A DNA stretch of 64,000 nt from Bin87 sp963692995 (GCA_963692995.1 OY843611.1:1054001-1118000), one strand, 5' to 3'. Shown: positions 8,630 to 17,227, numbered from the stretch's first letter. Made by a program: numbers and translations. Notes: generated by a model not told the origin, from the sequence alone.

Positions 8630-8865
8630 GCCCGCGGCAGGCCTCCTGGCTTATGGCTAATAACGACATTCCTCCACCTTCCCATCCGCGGGGAGCGGAC
8701 AGTGGCTTTCAGTTCGCATCTCATCAGTCAAAATAGTGACGGACACGAAAGGGGGGAACGTCTTGCCAATTACAGTGGCGGGACCGCACCGGATTTACAC
8801 CGGATTTCCTTTTCAGCGCGTTTTCTGCCTTCAGACCTTCAGCAGAGAACGTACCACCAACGGGC
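8630..8865 (-). promoter_or_regulatory. Cobalamin (AdoCbl-type) riboswitch
   Basis: Reading the minus strand, the conserved parts of the B12 aptamer appear in order. GGTACGTTCTC near 8858 is the start. AAATCCGGTGTAAATCCGGTGC and then GGTCCCGCCACTGTAA form the core at about 8815-8775. AAGCCACTG lies near 8715, and the B12 box AGCCAGGAGGCCTGCCG falls at 8651-8635. An intrinsic terminator follows about 85 bases later. In known systems adenosylcobalamin binding to this RNA lowers expression of cobalamin synthesis genes. The genes downstream here are cobB to cobC plus one unknown. Confidence 0.95.
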
Positions 8866-8919
8866 TTTAACGTCGTTTCAGTTGTTAATGACTGGAGGTT
8901 AGCAGGTTGGAACCATTAC

Positions 8920-10106
8920 GTCAATAGCCTTCCTGATCAGGAAAGAGGGCGCTGGGCATTCGTTCCCCGCTGTTGCGCAATGGCTCGCCGATCATCACGG
9001 CAGAACGTCGCTCTCCCGCAGACACGGGGTGCTCCTTAATCTCCCATAGTTCTCCTTTGGCCGGGCGACCAGTGGCCGGGCGACCAGCTTCATCCGATTG
9101 AATGACAAAAGATGCTTGGCCAACAGCGCGGCCTGTAAGTAGGTGAACGGGTCGAATATGCTCCCGCCACCTGACATCAAATGCCGCCAGGCGATTACCC
9201 GCCGGACGAAAGCCTCGATGTAACCGGCTGCCAGCGCACCCGGTAGTTCCCCTCAGTTTGGCGAGACGCGCTGCATTTCCAATCAATGCGGCCTTGCCGG
9301 GAGGAGGGATCCGACAAGGCCGGCTGCCCGAGCGGGGCGGATTACCGGAGGATCACTGCCGCTATAGCAACCCACCGATGTTGTTCAATGCCGATTGCCG
9401 CCAACCTGTTGAATGTGCATATGGCTTTGGTAATTTAGTTGATACTTAATTTTTTGTCAACATCCTACGAATATTAACTTTTGGTGCGCCTTTGGAACCT
9501 CTCCCGCTGCAACTGGAGCCACATCCGGTGTACCCCGCGTTCAACCCTAACCACGGGCCGACGCCCAGGCAATCAGCGAAAATGGCCCGACGCGTATTTG
9601 AGTTCCCATTGAACGCGCAAAGCCGTCGGGCCACTGAACCCAACCCGATTGACAGGATAATGATAGCGATGCGTTAGCAGGTAAATCATGCAAGGATATA
9701 ATTGACATAATAAATAACTATAGCCATACTACTAGCTACCGTCGCCATTATTGACTGACTGTGTCGCAACAATCTAGCGGTGCAACAGTGAACAATCCGG
9801 TCAGTTCGGAGGAAAGTTCAAATGGAACGAAAATGGTAGCGTACCCGGTTGGTTATTGACGAATCCTATATCGATACCAACGACAACGCCGACCGGCGCG
9901 GTCAGTACCTCGCGGTGGCTTTCCGACACGTTGATCGGTCACCTGCGGGATATGGTTAGCGCCTGGGCCCCCGGCGGAGGCAACTACCGGGCCGTGTTCC
10001 TGGCGAAGCCGGCCGATGACGCCCTGGGCCCACCTTCAATGCGCAATCCTCCGCATCGTGCCACACCCGGGATGGGCGGGCGCGGCCTCTGGTCGATCAC
10101 CCCGAA
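8920..10106. other. Intergenic stretch, no gene recognised
   Basis: About 1.2 kb with no convincing gene on either strand. Open frames exist (for example 8921-9286 on the minus strand), but none has a ribosome site or a recognisable family. The part near 9680-9780 is AT-rich and could hold promoters. The stretch borders a decayed gene and the CRISPR array, so it may contain further worn-down sequence. Confidence 0.5.
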
Positions 10107-10148
10107 ATCCTGGTATCACCACTCATTATCCTGGTATCACCACTCATT
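10107..10148. repeat. Two adjacent copies of a 21-bp unit
   Basis: The unit atcctggtatcaccactca plus tt occurs twice in a row with no mismatch (10107-10127 and 10128-10148). It sits just before the remains of the di-heme oxidoreductase gene. It looks like a small slippage duplication in decaying sequence. Confidence 0.8.
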
Positions 10149-10485
10149 GCGCCGTCGGTTTTCGGCGGTGGCCGGCTTGAGGCGATCCCCAGCGCAGCTA
10201 TCCGGCCCTGGGCCGTCCCGGCTGGAAGCTCAACGTGCCCACGCTAGAGCAGTAGATCGCCGTCGCCTGCCTCGGTGTCATCGGCATCACATCGCCCCTT
10301 TTCGTTGACGAGAACCGCTCCGCCGGACAGGACGCTTGCCAATCCGCGCCCCACGCCGGCGTTTCCGGAAATCGGCGAAGAGCGCCTGGCAAAGGTAGTG
10401 TTTTACAATCGGACGCTGGCAGTGCCGGCAATGCGCGACGTGGACGATCCAGAAACCCGCCGGGGAGCCGGACTTCCGGGCCAAT
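10140..10485 (+). pseudogene. Remnant of a di-heme oxidoreductase (cytochrome c peroxidase-like, DHOR family)
   Basis: Three pieces in different frames match the C-terminal half of the di-heme thiol-oxidoreductase family. APSVFGGGRLEAIPSAAI is at about 10149-10202. GRPGWKLNVPTLEQ, then a TAG stop at 10253, then IAVACLGVIGITSPLF follow. EIGEERLAKVVFYNRTLAVP with MRDVDDPETRRG is at about 10368-10465. Real family members read GLGLLEAIP, GRFGWKA..LEQQ..A...DMGITSPLFP and FYxRxLAVPxRRD in this order. The frame changes and internal stop mean it cannot be made. The segment that should carry the last CxxCH heme site is gone, and the CRISPR array begins ten bases later. Confidence 0.7.
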
Positions 10486-10494
10486 GGTCGGGAA

Positions 10495-11118
10495 GTTGTG
10501 GTTGGCCCCCGTTCTCCCATCGGCTATAATTTGAGCACTTCTTGCGCAGACATCTTTCCGAGTTGCGGTTGGCCCCCGTTCTCCCATCGGCTATAATTTC
10601 CCTATCAAACTTGTTTGCAATCGGCCAGTTGCGGTTGGCCCCCGTTCTCCCATCGGCTATAATCTGACCGTGAGATAGTTGGTGACGCAGACGGTTGCGG
10701 TTGGCCCCCGTTCTCCCATCGGCTATAATAGGGGCCACACTTATGCCGCACAGGTTTGCTATAATCAGCGTATCCGTTACCCGCGCTGCGCTGTTGCGGT
10801 TGGCCCCCGTTCTCCCATCGGTTGCGGTTGGCCCCCGTTCTCCCATCGGCTATAATTACCGTCCGCCACGAATACGCTCACCTGCTGTTGCGGTTGGCCC
10901 CCGTTCTCCCATCGGCTATAATTAACTCAAAGTTGCAGACCACGTTCCCCTGTTGCGGTTGGCCCCCGTTCTCCCATCGGCTATAATTTATGGACAATTC
11001 GTTCCAAATGCCGTTTCGTTGCGGTTGGCCCCCGTTCTCCCATCGGCTATAATATTTTCAATGCCGTGGCGAGTGCGTCGCAGTTGCGGTTGGCCCCCGT
11101 TCTCCCATCGGCTATAAT
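10495..11118 (+). CRISPR. Type II-C CRISPR array, nine full 36-bp repeats plus two damaged ones
   Basis: Repeats start GTTGCGGTTGGCCCCCG and end TTCTCCCATCGGCTATAAT. Full copies begin at 10495 (one change, GTTGTGG), 10562, 10628, 10694, 10821, 10887, 10952, 11018 and 11083. Spacers are 29-31 bases, the usual type II-C size. A repeat at 10793-10820 has lost its last eight bases and is joined directly to the next repeat. A further remnant (GTTTGCTATAAT, ending 10765) sits inside an over-long interval. The repeat resembles the Neisseria meningitidis type (GTTGTAG...CTACAAT). The tracrRNA gene follows on the same strand and the cas genes are convergent. Confidence 0.97.
10569..10597 (+). promoter_or_regulatory. 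Promoter inside each CRISPR repeat (example: second repeat)
   Basis: Within the repeat, TTGGCC (repeat bases 8-13) and TATAAT (bases 31-36) are exactly 17 bp apart. The second is a perfect -10 box at the very end of the repeat. Transcription would begin a few bases inside the following spacer. The same pair is present in all nine full repeats. This is the arrangement known from type II-C arrays in Neisseria, where each spacer is transcribed from its own repeat and RNase III processing is dispensable. The -35 matches consensus only at TTG, so strength is uncertain. Confidence 0.65.
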
Positions 11119-11241
11119 AGATAATCAGTTGCCCAACGTGGCAGTAAGTACAATCTTCGCAATTCGGGTCGCTGAAAACTGGCCTGTAGCGCCACTAAAT
11201 GCTGGACATCGCGCCGGATTTTTGCGAGACTGGGGTAGCGG

Positions 11242-11342
11242 TTATAGCCGATGGGAGAACGGGGGCCGTAGGGCGATACGTTGCCCAACCGTTAACAAGC
11301 CTTTACGGCACAAAATCAGGGGCGGGCTACGGCCTGCCCCTT
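11242..11342 (+). ncRNA. tracrRNA
   Basis: Bases 11242-11267 are a perfect 26-base reverse complement of repeat bases 10-35 (TTATAGCCGATGGGAG then AACGGGGGCC), so the transcript pairs with crRNA. A second short block, CCAACCG at 11285-11291, can pair with the repeat's CGGTTGG, leaving a bulge whose GGGC and GCCC ends can pair. Next, CCGT...ACGG (11289-11308) can form a small stem. The 3' end is a strong hairpin, AGGGGC-G-GGC-TACG-GCC-T-GCCCCT (11318-11341). This layout matches type II-C tracrRNAs. The 5' end and promoter were not located with confidence. Confidence 0.9.
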
Positions 11343-11361
11343 GCCCATTTACGCGCCGACC

Positions 11362-11688
11362 TTAGAACAGCGTGTACTGTTGCGGGTTCTTGTTGGCCGC
11401 CTGCCGCGTTGTACCGCTGAAGCTGACGATGTTCTCATATTGCTTGTCGGTAAAATAGACAATTTGCACGTTGCCCGCCGGTGGTAGCGCCGACTGGATG
11501 CGTCGGGTATAAACCTGCGTCTGCTCCTTGCCGGCGCAGAAGCGCATATATACCGACAGCTGGCACATCTCAAACCCCTGGTCCAGCAGGAACTTGCGAA
11601 AATTCGTCGCGTCCTTGCGTTCCTGCTTCGTCAATACCGGCAGGTCAAACAGCACCATCATCCACATCAGTCGGTAGCCTGAAAGCAT
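11362..11688 (-). CDS. cas2: CRISPR adaptation endonuclease Cas2
   Basis: A 108-residue Cas2 of the type II kind. The first strand WMMVLFDLPV carries the conserved aspartate, followed by RKDATNFRKFLLDQGFEMCQLSVYMRF, the usual second strand and helix. VQIVYFTDKQYENIV is the last core strand. Cas2 dimers bridge two Cas1 dimers to make the spacer integrase. The frame overlaps the end of cas1 by 44 bases on the same strand, and the gene ends 20 bases from the tracrRNA terminator hairpin, which is convergent. Confidence 0.95.
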   Translation of the reverse strand: MLSGYRLMWMMVLFDLPVLTKQERKDATNFRKFLLDQGFEMCQLSVYMRFCAGKEQTQVYTRRIQSALPPAGNVQIVYFTDKQYENIVSFSGTTRQAANKNPQQYTLF

Positions 11689-12622
11689 TGTCGCGCCCTA
11701 GATACTCCGGCGCAATCATCCGGTGAGGGAACAGAAGCGCCGCCTGCTTATTCTCGAAAGACTGAGCCAAGGATTGCGCCGCCCGCTCCAAGCACGTTTC
11801 CAGCGGCGTAGCGCCCCGTTCCGTGCTCATATCGGCGGCCAGCGTCCCCGCCAGCGCCCTCTTGGCCTCCGACGTGACTTCTCCGCAGCCTGACTCAACC
11901 AGCCGCGCCACCGTATAGTCAACAGCGGGGCGGAAAGGCTCCATCAGGTCGTCCACCAGGCACATAGCGTCGTAGCGATTGTGGTGGTGAATCCCCAGCG
12001 ACGGGTGCAAGCCGGCCGCCGCCACGGCCCGGGCCGTCGCGGCCCGCAGCACCGTGTAGCCGTAGTTGAGCAGTGGGTTGGGCATCTCTCCGAACCGCTC
12101 CCGCTGGAAATCCGGGCCGAACAGCAAGGGCCAATACCGTCGCGCCGCCTGCGCTTCCAGGTTGTCCGGGTCGCCGGATTTCACCCGCCGGGCCAGTCCC
12201 TCCAGGCCGCCGTCGGATTTGCCCAGCGCTTCCAGCAGCGTCTTCTGCTGCCCGATTTTCGCCTTGACCACCGCCTGCCACAGCCGCTTGCGCAAGGGCA
12301 GCGACGCTTCCAGCTGGCAGCGCATCCGCAGCGCCTGGATGTGATGGCCTTCCAGCGGCCACAGCCATGCTACTGGTAGGTAGTTGCTGCCGCAGAGCAC
12401 TACGGCGGCGCCCCGCCGGGCCAGCTCCACCAGCAGGTCGTTGGAATAGGACAGCCCCCGGGCGTTGCACAGCAGCACGCCGATGTCGTCCAGCGGCACC
12501 CGCCCCTTCTCAACGCCGTCGGCCGATACGGTCAGCAAGCCCCGGTAGCGCGCCAGATGCCGGCCCTCGCTGGCTATCTCGATAACCCGGCCAATCACGG
12601 CTGGAACGGCCCTCGATCCCAC
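11645..12622 (-). CDS. cas1: CRISPR-associated integrase Cas1 (type II)
   Basis: A 325-residue Cas1. The N-terminal beta domain reads HLARYRGLLTVSADG...VPLDDIGVLL, then LLVELARRGAAVVLC. The helical domain has LLNYGYTVLRAATARAVAAAG (with the family's catalytic glutamate region upstream) and GLHPSLGIHHHNRYDAMCLV. It ends with the near-invariant DLMEPFRPAVD, giving the catalytic histidine and aspartate. It overlaps both cas9 (28 bases) and cas2 (44 bases), so the three are one transcription unit. No cas4 or csn2 follows, which makes this type II-C. Confidence 0.96.
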   Translation of the reverse strand: MGSRAVPAVIGRVIEIASEGRHLARYRGLLTVSADGVEKGRVPLDDIGVLLCNARGLSYSNDLLVELARRGAAVVLCGSNYLPVAWLWPLEGHHIQALRMRCQLEASLPLRKRLWQAVVKAKIGQQKTLLEALGKSDGGLEGLARRVKSGDPDNLEAQAARRYWPLLFGPDFQRERFGEMPNPLLNYGYTVLRAATARAVAAAGLHPSLGIHHHNRYDAMCLVDDLMEPFRPAVDYTVARLVESGCGEVTSEAKRALAGTLAADMSTERGATPLETCLERAAQSLAQSFENKQAALLFPHRMIAPEYLGRDNAFRLPTDVDDGAV

Positions 12623-15600
12623 ACCCGGCCCAGCTCGTCCACGCGCACCTTGCGGAAGCCCAGCCTGCGAAGTTTTGCAGCGGAGTACACTTCCAATTTC
12701 ATTCCCCCGTCCGTTTTCGTCTTTTTTCTTACCTTAGCGTCTTGTCTTATCCGTCTGTCAACGTCGGCTTCTTTGTGGTCGTCCAGAACAACCCGAGGAC
12801 CATCTTTGCTGTTATCCATCTGCCTGACCCGCACGATGCGGCGCTCATCTCCCTCGCCCAATGCGCCCATGTCGTTGCTGTGCAACCGCATCAGCCGTTT
12901 TGCCGCGGGGTGGGGACGGTAATCGTCAACGTTGAAATCGGGTTGATTGGCGTAGAAAGTAGCCGTTACCACTGTCTGCCAACTCCCGTCCGGCATCTGC
13001 CACACGTCGGCGAACTCGTTGCCTCCGGGCAAGTACCCCTTTTGATGCACCCGGCCCTGACTGTCCGTATGCCGTATCGGGATGACCCGCTGCTCGGAAG
13101 TCATACGCACCCGACGCACCCGCTGGCGTCGTCCGTTCACCGGCACCCCTTCATTAGCGGCCCGCGCCGCAAATTCGGCCGGCTTGCCGCCCACTGCGTC
13201 CCACAGGCCGCGCAGCGCATCCCGCAACGGAGCGTCCCTCACGTTATCAAGATCCTTCCGGGTGAACTTGGACAAGTCCTTGCGCAAGACAACCTTGTGC
13301 CGGCCGTCGCCAACCGGCTCGATCAACCCGTAGGCGGTCCCTTGGTGCAGCTGGCCGGTGGTTCGGCCCCTGGCGCCGCGCGTGCCGTGGTCCGGCTTGT
13401 AAGAGACTGCCATCTTGTCGATCAGCGCCCGCACCTGGCTGCGGTCAAACCCTGGCCAGGGATCGGGAGCCAGCTTCGCCAGCCGTTCCGCCGCATCGCG
13501 ATAGTCCGACCCGGCGGCTTGAGCAAACCGTTGCAGCAGCCCCTGCGTCGTGTTCGCCACCACAAAAGCGTCGATGGCATGATGACGGTGGTCGTCCCGC
13601 GTCTTGCGGGGCGCTGCGCCATCCGCCGTCCCGTTCAGCATCCCTTCCAGCCCCCAACCACGCCGGAGCAGCGCCGTCATCCGACCCGGTATCACGCGCA
13701 CTCGCTGGGGGCCCTCGCCCCTTTCGTCGTACAGCCAGGCCAGGTAGGTCCGCGCCGTGCGGGACAGATACTGCGTTTCGTTGAGTTGGCGGGCCAGAAA
13801 GCCTCGCTCATCCTTTTCAAACCGCTCCATCGCGTCCTGCTGGAAACGCCAGCGCTGGTTGGCCGGCAAGTCCTTGACGTATTCCAGGCATCTTTCGCCA
13901 AAGGCTTCGTAGGGCGTCCGGTTGCGCTTTTCCCGGTTAGCCTCGGCCATGCAGACCACCAGATTGCCCATTGAGTTGTCCAGCGTGCGGGAGAAAGGCA
14001 GGATGTGGTCAATCTCGGTTTGGGCCGACATCACCATCTCAAAAGAAAGTGTCCGACCAGTGTAGGGACATATTTTTACCGCACCCGACTTTTGCTCTTC
14101 CCACAGCCGCAGCTTGCGGAGCGCGTCGGCGGTAACTCCCTGCTCTGCCGACGCGAGCATTTCGGCAAAGCGCTTATTGCGGTTCGCGCCCTCGCGCTGC
14201 TGCCGCTCGTAATTCTGCTTCTGCTCCCGGTTCATTTTCAGTTCGCGGGCCAGCTCCACGACTATCTCCTCAGGCTTGCCATAAGCTTTGGTAAGCTGAT
14301 TGACTACCCGCCGCAGCTGATTCAGCCCAATGTGCACCGTGGGGTTGGCGATGCGGCCATAAACCGCCGGTTCGCCGTCCCGTTCCGGATCTTTCGTCGG
14401 GTCAGCGCCTACGGCGTCCCGTGGCAAAGCCTGGCCGTAATAAGGCAGTTCATCGTGAGCCTCGGCGTTGCGAAAGTCGGAATGATGCTCATAGCCGGCG
14501 GCCTGAACCGCGTCTGAAAACACCTTTCCTGCTTCCAGGTGGGGCAGGAGTTTGCGTATGGCCTTTTCGCTCAGATTGCCGTAGCCCGGCGCCAGTGAAA
14601 CGTTGGCCACGGCATTGGCTGGCTCATAATTCAACTCCCATTCCGCAACGGCTTTTGCAACAACTTTTGCCGGGTCGTCAGTATCCAGCAGAAACTTGAC
14701 GATTTCGTTGCGTCGGTCGAGCGAGAAGTCAAACCACTGCTTGCCGAACAATGCGGGTTCGGCGGGCTTTTGAGCAGTGGCCTTTTTGCCGGACGATGCG
14801 AGCCTGGCGGTAGTCGCATCGCCCTGTATAGACTTGCGACCGCCGGCGGCTAAGTTGAATTTAGCGCCGGAGGGCAAGCCTAAATCCCTGGTTGGCTTTT
14901 CCAGATTGATAGATTTGCCGTCTCGCAACCGCTGCATCGCTCGCGCCCGCTCTGACTCAGCCAGCGCTCGTTCCGGTTCAAGGCCGACTTGGATGCGCAG
15001 GTTATTAACTTCCTGGAGCATCCGAAACTCTTGAAAGACGGGCAAGGCTTTGGCCGCGCGCCGTTCACCATTCTCGAACTCCAGCTGGCACCAGCCCGGG
15101 TCAACGGGGCGCAAGGGTCGTTGATGGAAGATAATGCGGCGTAGCCGGTCCCACTGCTCCCGGTTCAGGCTGTGGTAGCTTTCCTGCGCCGCTCTGATGT
15201 AGTCAAACTCCTCTTCATACATCGCTCGGTCGGGATAAAGTCCCTGATCCGGTCGGGCGCGGACGGCGCTGCGCTTCCGGCGCCGTCGGTACAGAAACTC
15301 GCCCAGCGTGCGTGCCTGGCTTTCCTCCATACGCCGGCGCAGTTCGCCGATTTTGGCCCGTATCTGACCGTCCTCTTTTTCGTCGCCGGCCGCCTTGCGG
15401 TTGGACTTGAAGCCACGCCGCTGGTTGAGGTGAAAGAGGACGCGCCCCAATTCGTTGGGTTCCAGCGCTGCGTCCAGCGCCCGCGCCCGCAGCGCATAAG
15501 GGTCGTTCCCTTCCAACTGCTTGCGTTCTGTTGCGTCGTCCGGCATCAAACCGTACTCAACCAGCGCCGGCATCAACTCGTTGCGCCGGGACAGGTAGCG

Positions 15601-15825
15601 GTCTTGCCGCCGACGCTGCCCGCGCGCCAAACGCCGGCCGACGGCATTAGATTGCTCGCTTTGTTCGTCGCGTCCGTCCGGGAAAATACGGACGCCCATA
15701 TCCAGCAAGCCGCAGGGTTCTTCTTTTTCACCAAGCCGGATTTCACCAAGCTGGATGGCTGCCCACCCGATGGAGTTCGTCCCTAAATCTAGCCCTAGAC
15801 GGTACTTCGGTTTGTTATTAGCCAT
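12595..15825 (-). CDS. cas9: RNA-guided endonuclease Cas9, type II-C
   Basis: A compact Cas9 of 1,076 residues. RuvC-I is YRLGLDLGTNSIGWA with Asp13 at the active site. The arginine-rich bridge helix is RRLARGQRRRQDRYLSRR. RuvC-II is IVVELARELK, and the HNH nuclease is EIDHILPFSRTLDNSMGNLVV with His607. RuvC-III is HHAIDAFVVA. The C-terminal part is a PAM-interacting region of unknown specificity. Size, the absence of csn2 and cas4, and the Neisseria-like repeat all point to II-C. ATG 15825 is preceded by GGGAG six bases away; a TTG four codons upstream is less likely. With the tracrRNA and array beside it, the system looks intact. Confidence 0.97.
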   Translation of the reverse strand: MANNKPKYRLGLDLGTNSIGWAAIQLGEIRLGEKEEPCGLLDMGVRIFPDGRDEQSEQSNAVGRRLARGQRRRQDRYLSRRNELMPALVEYGLMPDDATERKQLEGNDPYALRARALDAALEPNELGRVLFHLNQRRGFKSNRKAAGDEKEDGQIRAKIGELRRRMEESQARTLGEFLYRRRRKRSAVRARPDQGLYPDRAMYEEEFDYIRAAQESYHSLNREQWDRLRRIIFHQRPLRPVDPGWCQLEFENGERRAAKALPVFQEFRMLQEVNNLRIQVGLEPERALAESERARAMQRLRDGKSINLEKPTRDLGLPSGAKFNLAAGGRKSIQGDATTARLASSGKKATAQKPAEPALFGKQWFDFSLDRRNEIVKFLLDTDDPAKVVAKAVAEWELNYEPANAVANVSLAPGYGNLSEKAIRKLLPHLEAGKVFSDAVQAAGYEHHSDFRNAEAHDELPYYGQALPRDAVGADPTKDPERDGEPAVYGRIANPTVHIGLNQLRRVVNQLTKAYGKPEEIVVELARELKMNREQKQNYERQQREGANRNKRFAEMLASAEQGVTADALRKLRLWEEQKSGAVKICPYTGRTLSFEMVMSAQTEIDHILPFSRTLDNSMGNLVVCMAEANREKRNRTPYEAFGERCLEYVKDLPANQRWRFQQDAMERFEKDERGFLARQLNETQYLSRTARTYLAWLYDERGEGPQRVRVIPGRMTALLRRGWGLEGMLNGTADGAAPRKTRDDHRHHAIDAFVVANTTQGLLQRFAQAAGSDYRDAAERLAKLAPDPWPGFDRSQVRALIDKMAVSYKPDHGTRGARGRTTGQLHQGTAYGLIEPVGDGRHKVVLRKDLSKFTRKDLDNVRDAPLRDALRGLWDAVGGKPAEFAARAANEGVPVNGRRQRVRRVRMTSEQRVIPIRHTDSQGRVHQKGYLPGGNEFADVWQMPDGSWQTVVTATFYANQPDFNVDDYRPHPAAKRLMRLHSNDMGALGEGDERRIVRVRQMDNSKDGPRVVLDDHKEADVDRRIRQDAKVRKKTKTDGGMKLEVYSAAKLRRLGFRKVRVDELGRVWDRGPFQP

Positions 15826-16041
15826 TATCACTCCCAACGCCTTCGCGGACGCATTGAAGCGTGTCTAGAGCGTCTCAAGCAGTGCACACCGGTTGAACGG
15901 GAATCGTTCACGGCCAAAGTGAAGGGCTGCTGCCGCTGATCGTCTCGGCGCTGGCATCCGCTGCCAGCAGTTGCCGGGAAAGGGCCCGGCTAGAGGGGCA
16001 GCTCCAGCCGCAACGCGAAGGTTCCCGATTTTGTACAGTTA

Positions 16042-16116
16042 TGGTGGAGGCTAGGGGATTCGAACCCCTGACCCCCTGCTTGCAAAGCAGGTGCTCTCCC
16101 ACTGAGCTAAGCCCCC
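16042..16116 (-). tRNA. tRNA-Ala (anticodon TGC)
   Basis: The minus strand gives a full cloverleaf. The acceptor is GGGGGCT pairing AGCCTCC, and the D-arm is GCTCAGTGGGAGAGC. The anticodon arm is CTGCT-TTGCAA-AGCAG with TGC in the loop, and the T-arm contains GGTTCGAATCC. The CCA end is encoded in the DNA (16044-16042). The gene stands alone between cas9 and the lactonase gene. Confidence 0.97.
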
Positions 16117-16182
16117 GGGTTATCAAGCGCGACGGCGCTGGCCGCCACTCAATAGTACCATCCGCATCGGCGCGCCGGCCAA

Positions 16183-17214
16183 TCACACGTCAATAATCAA
16201 CACCCACATCGGCGTTTGACCAATGTCATATACCGCCAGGGGTTCCAGCGCCCCACTGTCCCGGTTGATCCGGTATGACGCCAACCGCCCCGACTCCAGG
16301 CCGGACGCATATAGGTAGTTTCCTGTCAGGTCCAGGCTGAACGCGCGGGGCACCGGCTCCGTGGCCGTCTGGCCGAGGGAAGTGAGGCGGCCGTCTTCCC
16401 GGTCCACGGCGAAACCGGCGACGCTGTTGTGCCCCCGGTTGGGCGCATACAGGAATCGTCCCGACGGCGTGATTTGGATTTGCGAGCAGGTGTTGCGCTG
16501 GCTATACTCCTCGGGCAATGTAGAAACGGTCTGGAACGGACTTAGCGTGCCGGCGTCGGCATCGAACCGGTAAGCGGTGACGCTACAGCCCTGCTCGTTG
16601 GAGGAATAGACCACGTCCAGGTTAGGATTGAAGCAGATGTGCCTGGGCCCTTCCGGGGAGGTCGGTATGGCCCGGTCGGGGGTATTCGGAGTGAGCCGGC
16701 CCGTCGATTCGTCAAACCTGAATTGGAAGATGGCATTGGGCCCCGTCTGCGATCCCTCGGCGATGTGGGGCACCAAGGCGTAACGGTTGGCAGCGTCAGT
16801 CTGTATGTAGTGGGCGCCGATGCCGGTTTCCCGCCATTCAATCGGCGCCGGATTCAGCCGTCCTTCGTCATCGAATCCATGCACACCCACCCGCGCCTGG
16901 TAGTAGTAGGCGGACAGCAGGTAATTCCCGGTACGGTCGGTGGAAATGTGCACTGGGTTCCCGCCCAGGTTGATGTCGTCAATTCGCTCGAGGGCGCCGC
17001 TCCCTGCCGCAATACGATACGACGTAAGCCCAAACTCCCCAGGCCGTCTCCGACCAACGAAGAGGAAACGGCGCTGCGGGTCCGTCGCCATGGGCGCGGG
17101 CATGCCGGCCAGGTGGTACTCCACACGGTTACTCAGACCGCCCGTCGCCTGGTCCAGGTCATAGCGGGCGATGATGTCGTCGTCTTGCAGCGATACGTAC
17201 AGATAGGTAGCCAT
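16183..17214 (-). CDS. Lactonase family seven-bladed beta-propeller (6-phosphogluconolactonase-like)
   Basis: About 343 residues in repeated beta-propeller units: YLYVSLQDDDIIARYDLD, then RFLFVGRRRPGEFGLTSYRI, then YLLSAYYYQARVGVHGFD, then VVYSSNEQGCSVTAYRFD, then RFLYAPNRGHNSVAGFAVD, then YLYASGLESGRLASYRI. The NRGHNS segment and GPRHICF are typical of the COG2706/YbhE lactonase family, which hydrolyses 6-phosphogluconolactone or related sugar lactones. No signal peptide is seen. The ATG at 17214 is eight bases after GGAGG and is preferred to the ATG six bases upstream. It follows the acyl-CoA dehydrogenase-like gene by 13 bases and is probably co-transcribed. Confidence 0.88.
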   Translation of the reverse strand: MATYLYVSLQDDDIIARYDLDQATGGLSNRVEYHLAGMPAPMATDPQRRFLFVGRRRPGEFGLTSYRIAAGSGALERIDDINLGGNPVHISTDRTGNYLLSAYYYQARVGVHGFDDEGRLNPAPIEWRETGIGAHYIQTDAANRYALVPHIAEGSQTGPNAIFQFRFDESTGRLTPNTPDRAIPTSPEGPRHICFNPNLDVVYSSNEQGCSVTAYRFDADAGTLSPFQTVSTLPEEYSQRNTCSQIQITPSGRFLYAPNRGHNSVAGFAVDREDGRLTSLGQTATEPVPRAFSLDLTGNYLYASGLESGRLASYRINRDSGALEPLAVYDIGQTPMWVLIIDV

Positions 17215-17227
17215 ATCCATAACCTCC

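Noticed and set aside
8400..8669. 89-residue minus-strand frame starting MSLLAISQEACRGR
   Set aside because: It lies across the B12 box and terminator of the riboswitch; the codons are a by-product of conserved RNA sequence.
8921..9286. 121-residue minus-strand frame, considered as a transposase remnant
   Set aside because: Neither the frame nor its neighbours show DDE or other transposase motifs, and no terminal inverted repeats were seen.
10403..10925. Open frames through the CRISPR array with repeated GERGPTATDG or RLAPVLPSAI peptides
   Set aside because: They are repeat and spacer sequence read in frame; there is no ribosome site and the RNA function is clear.
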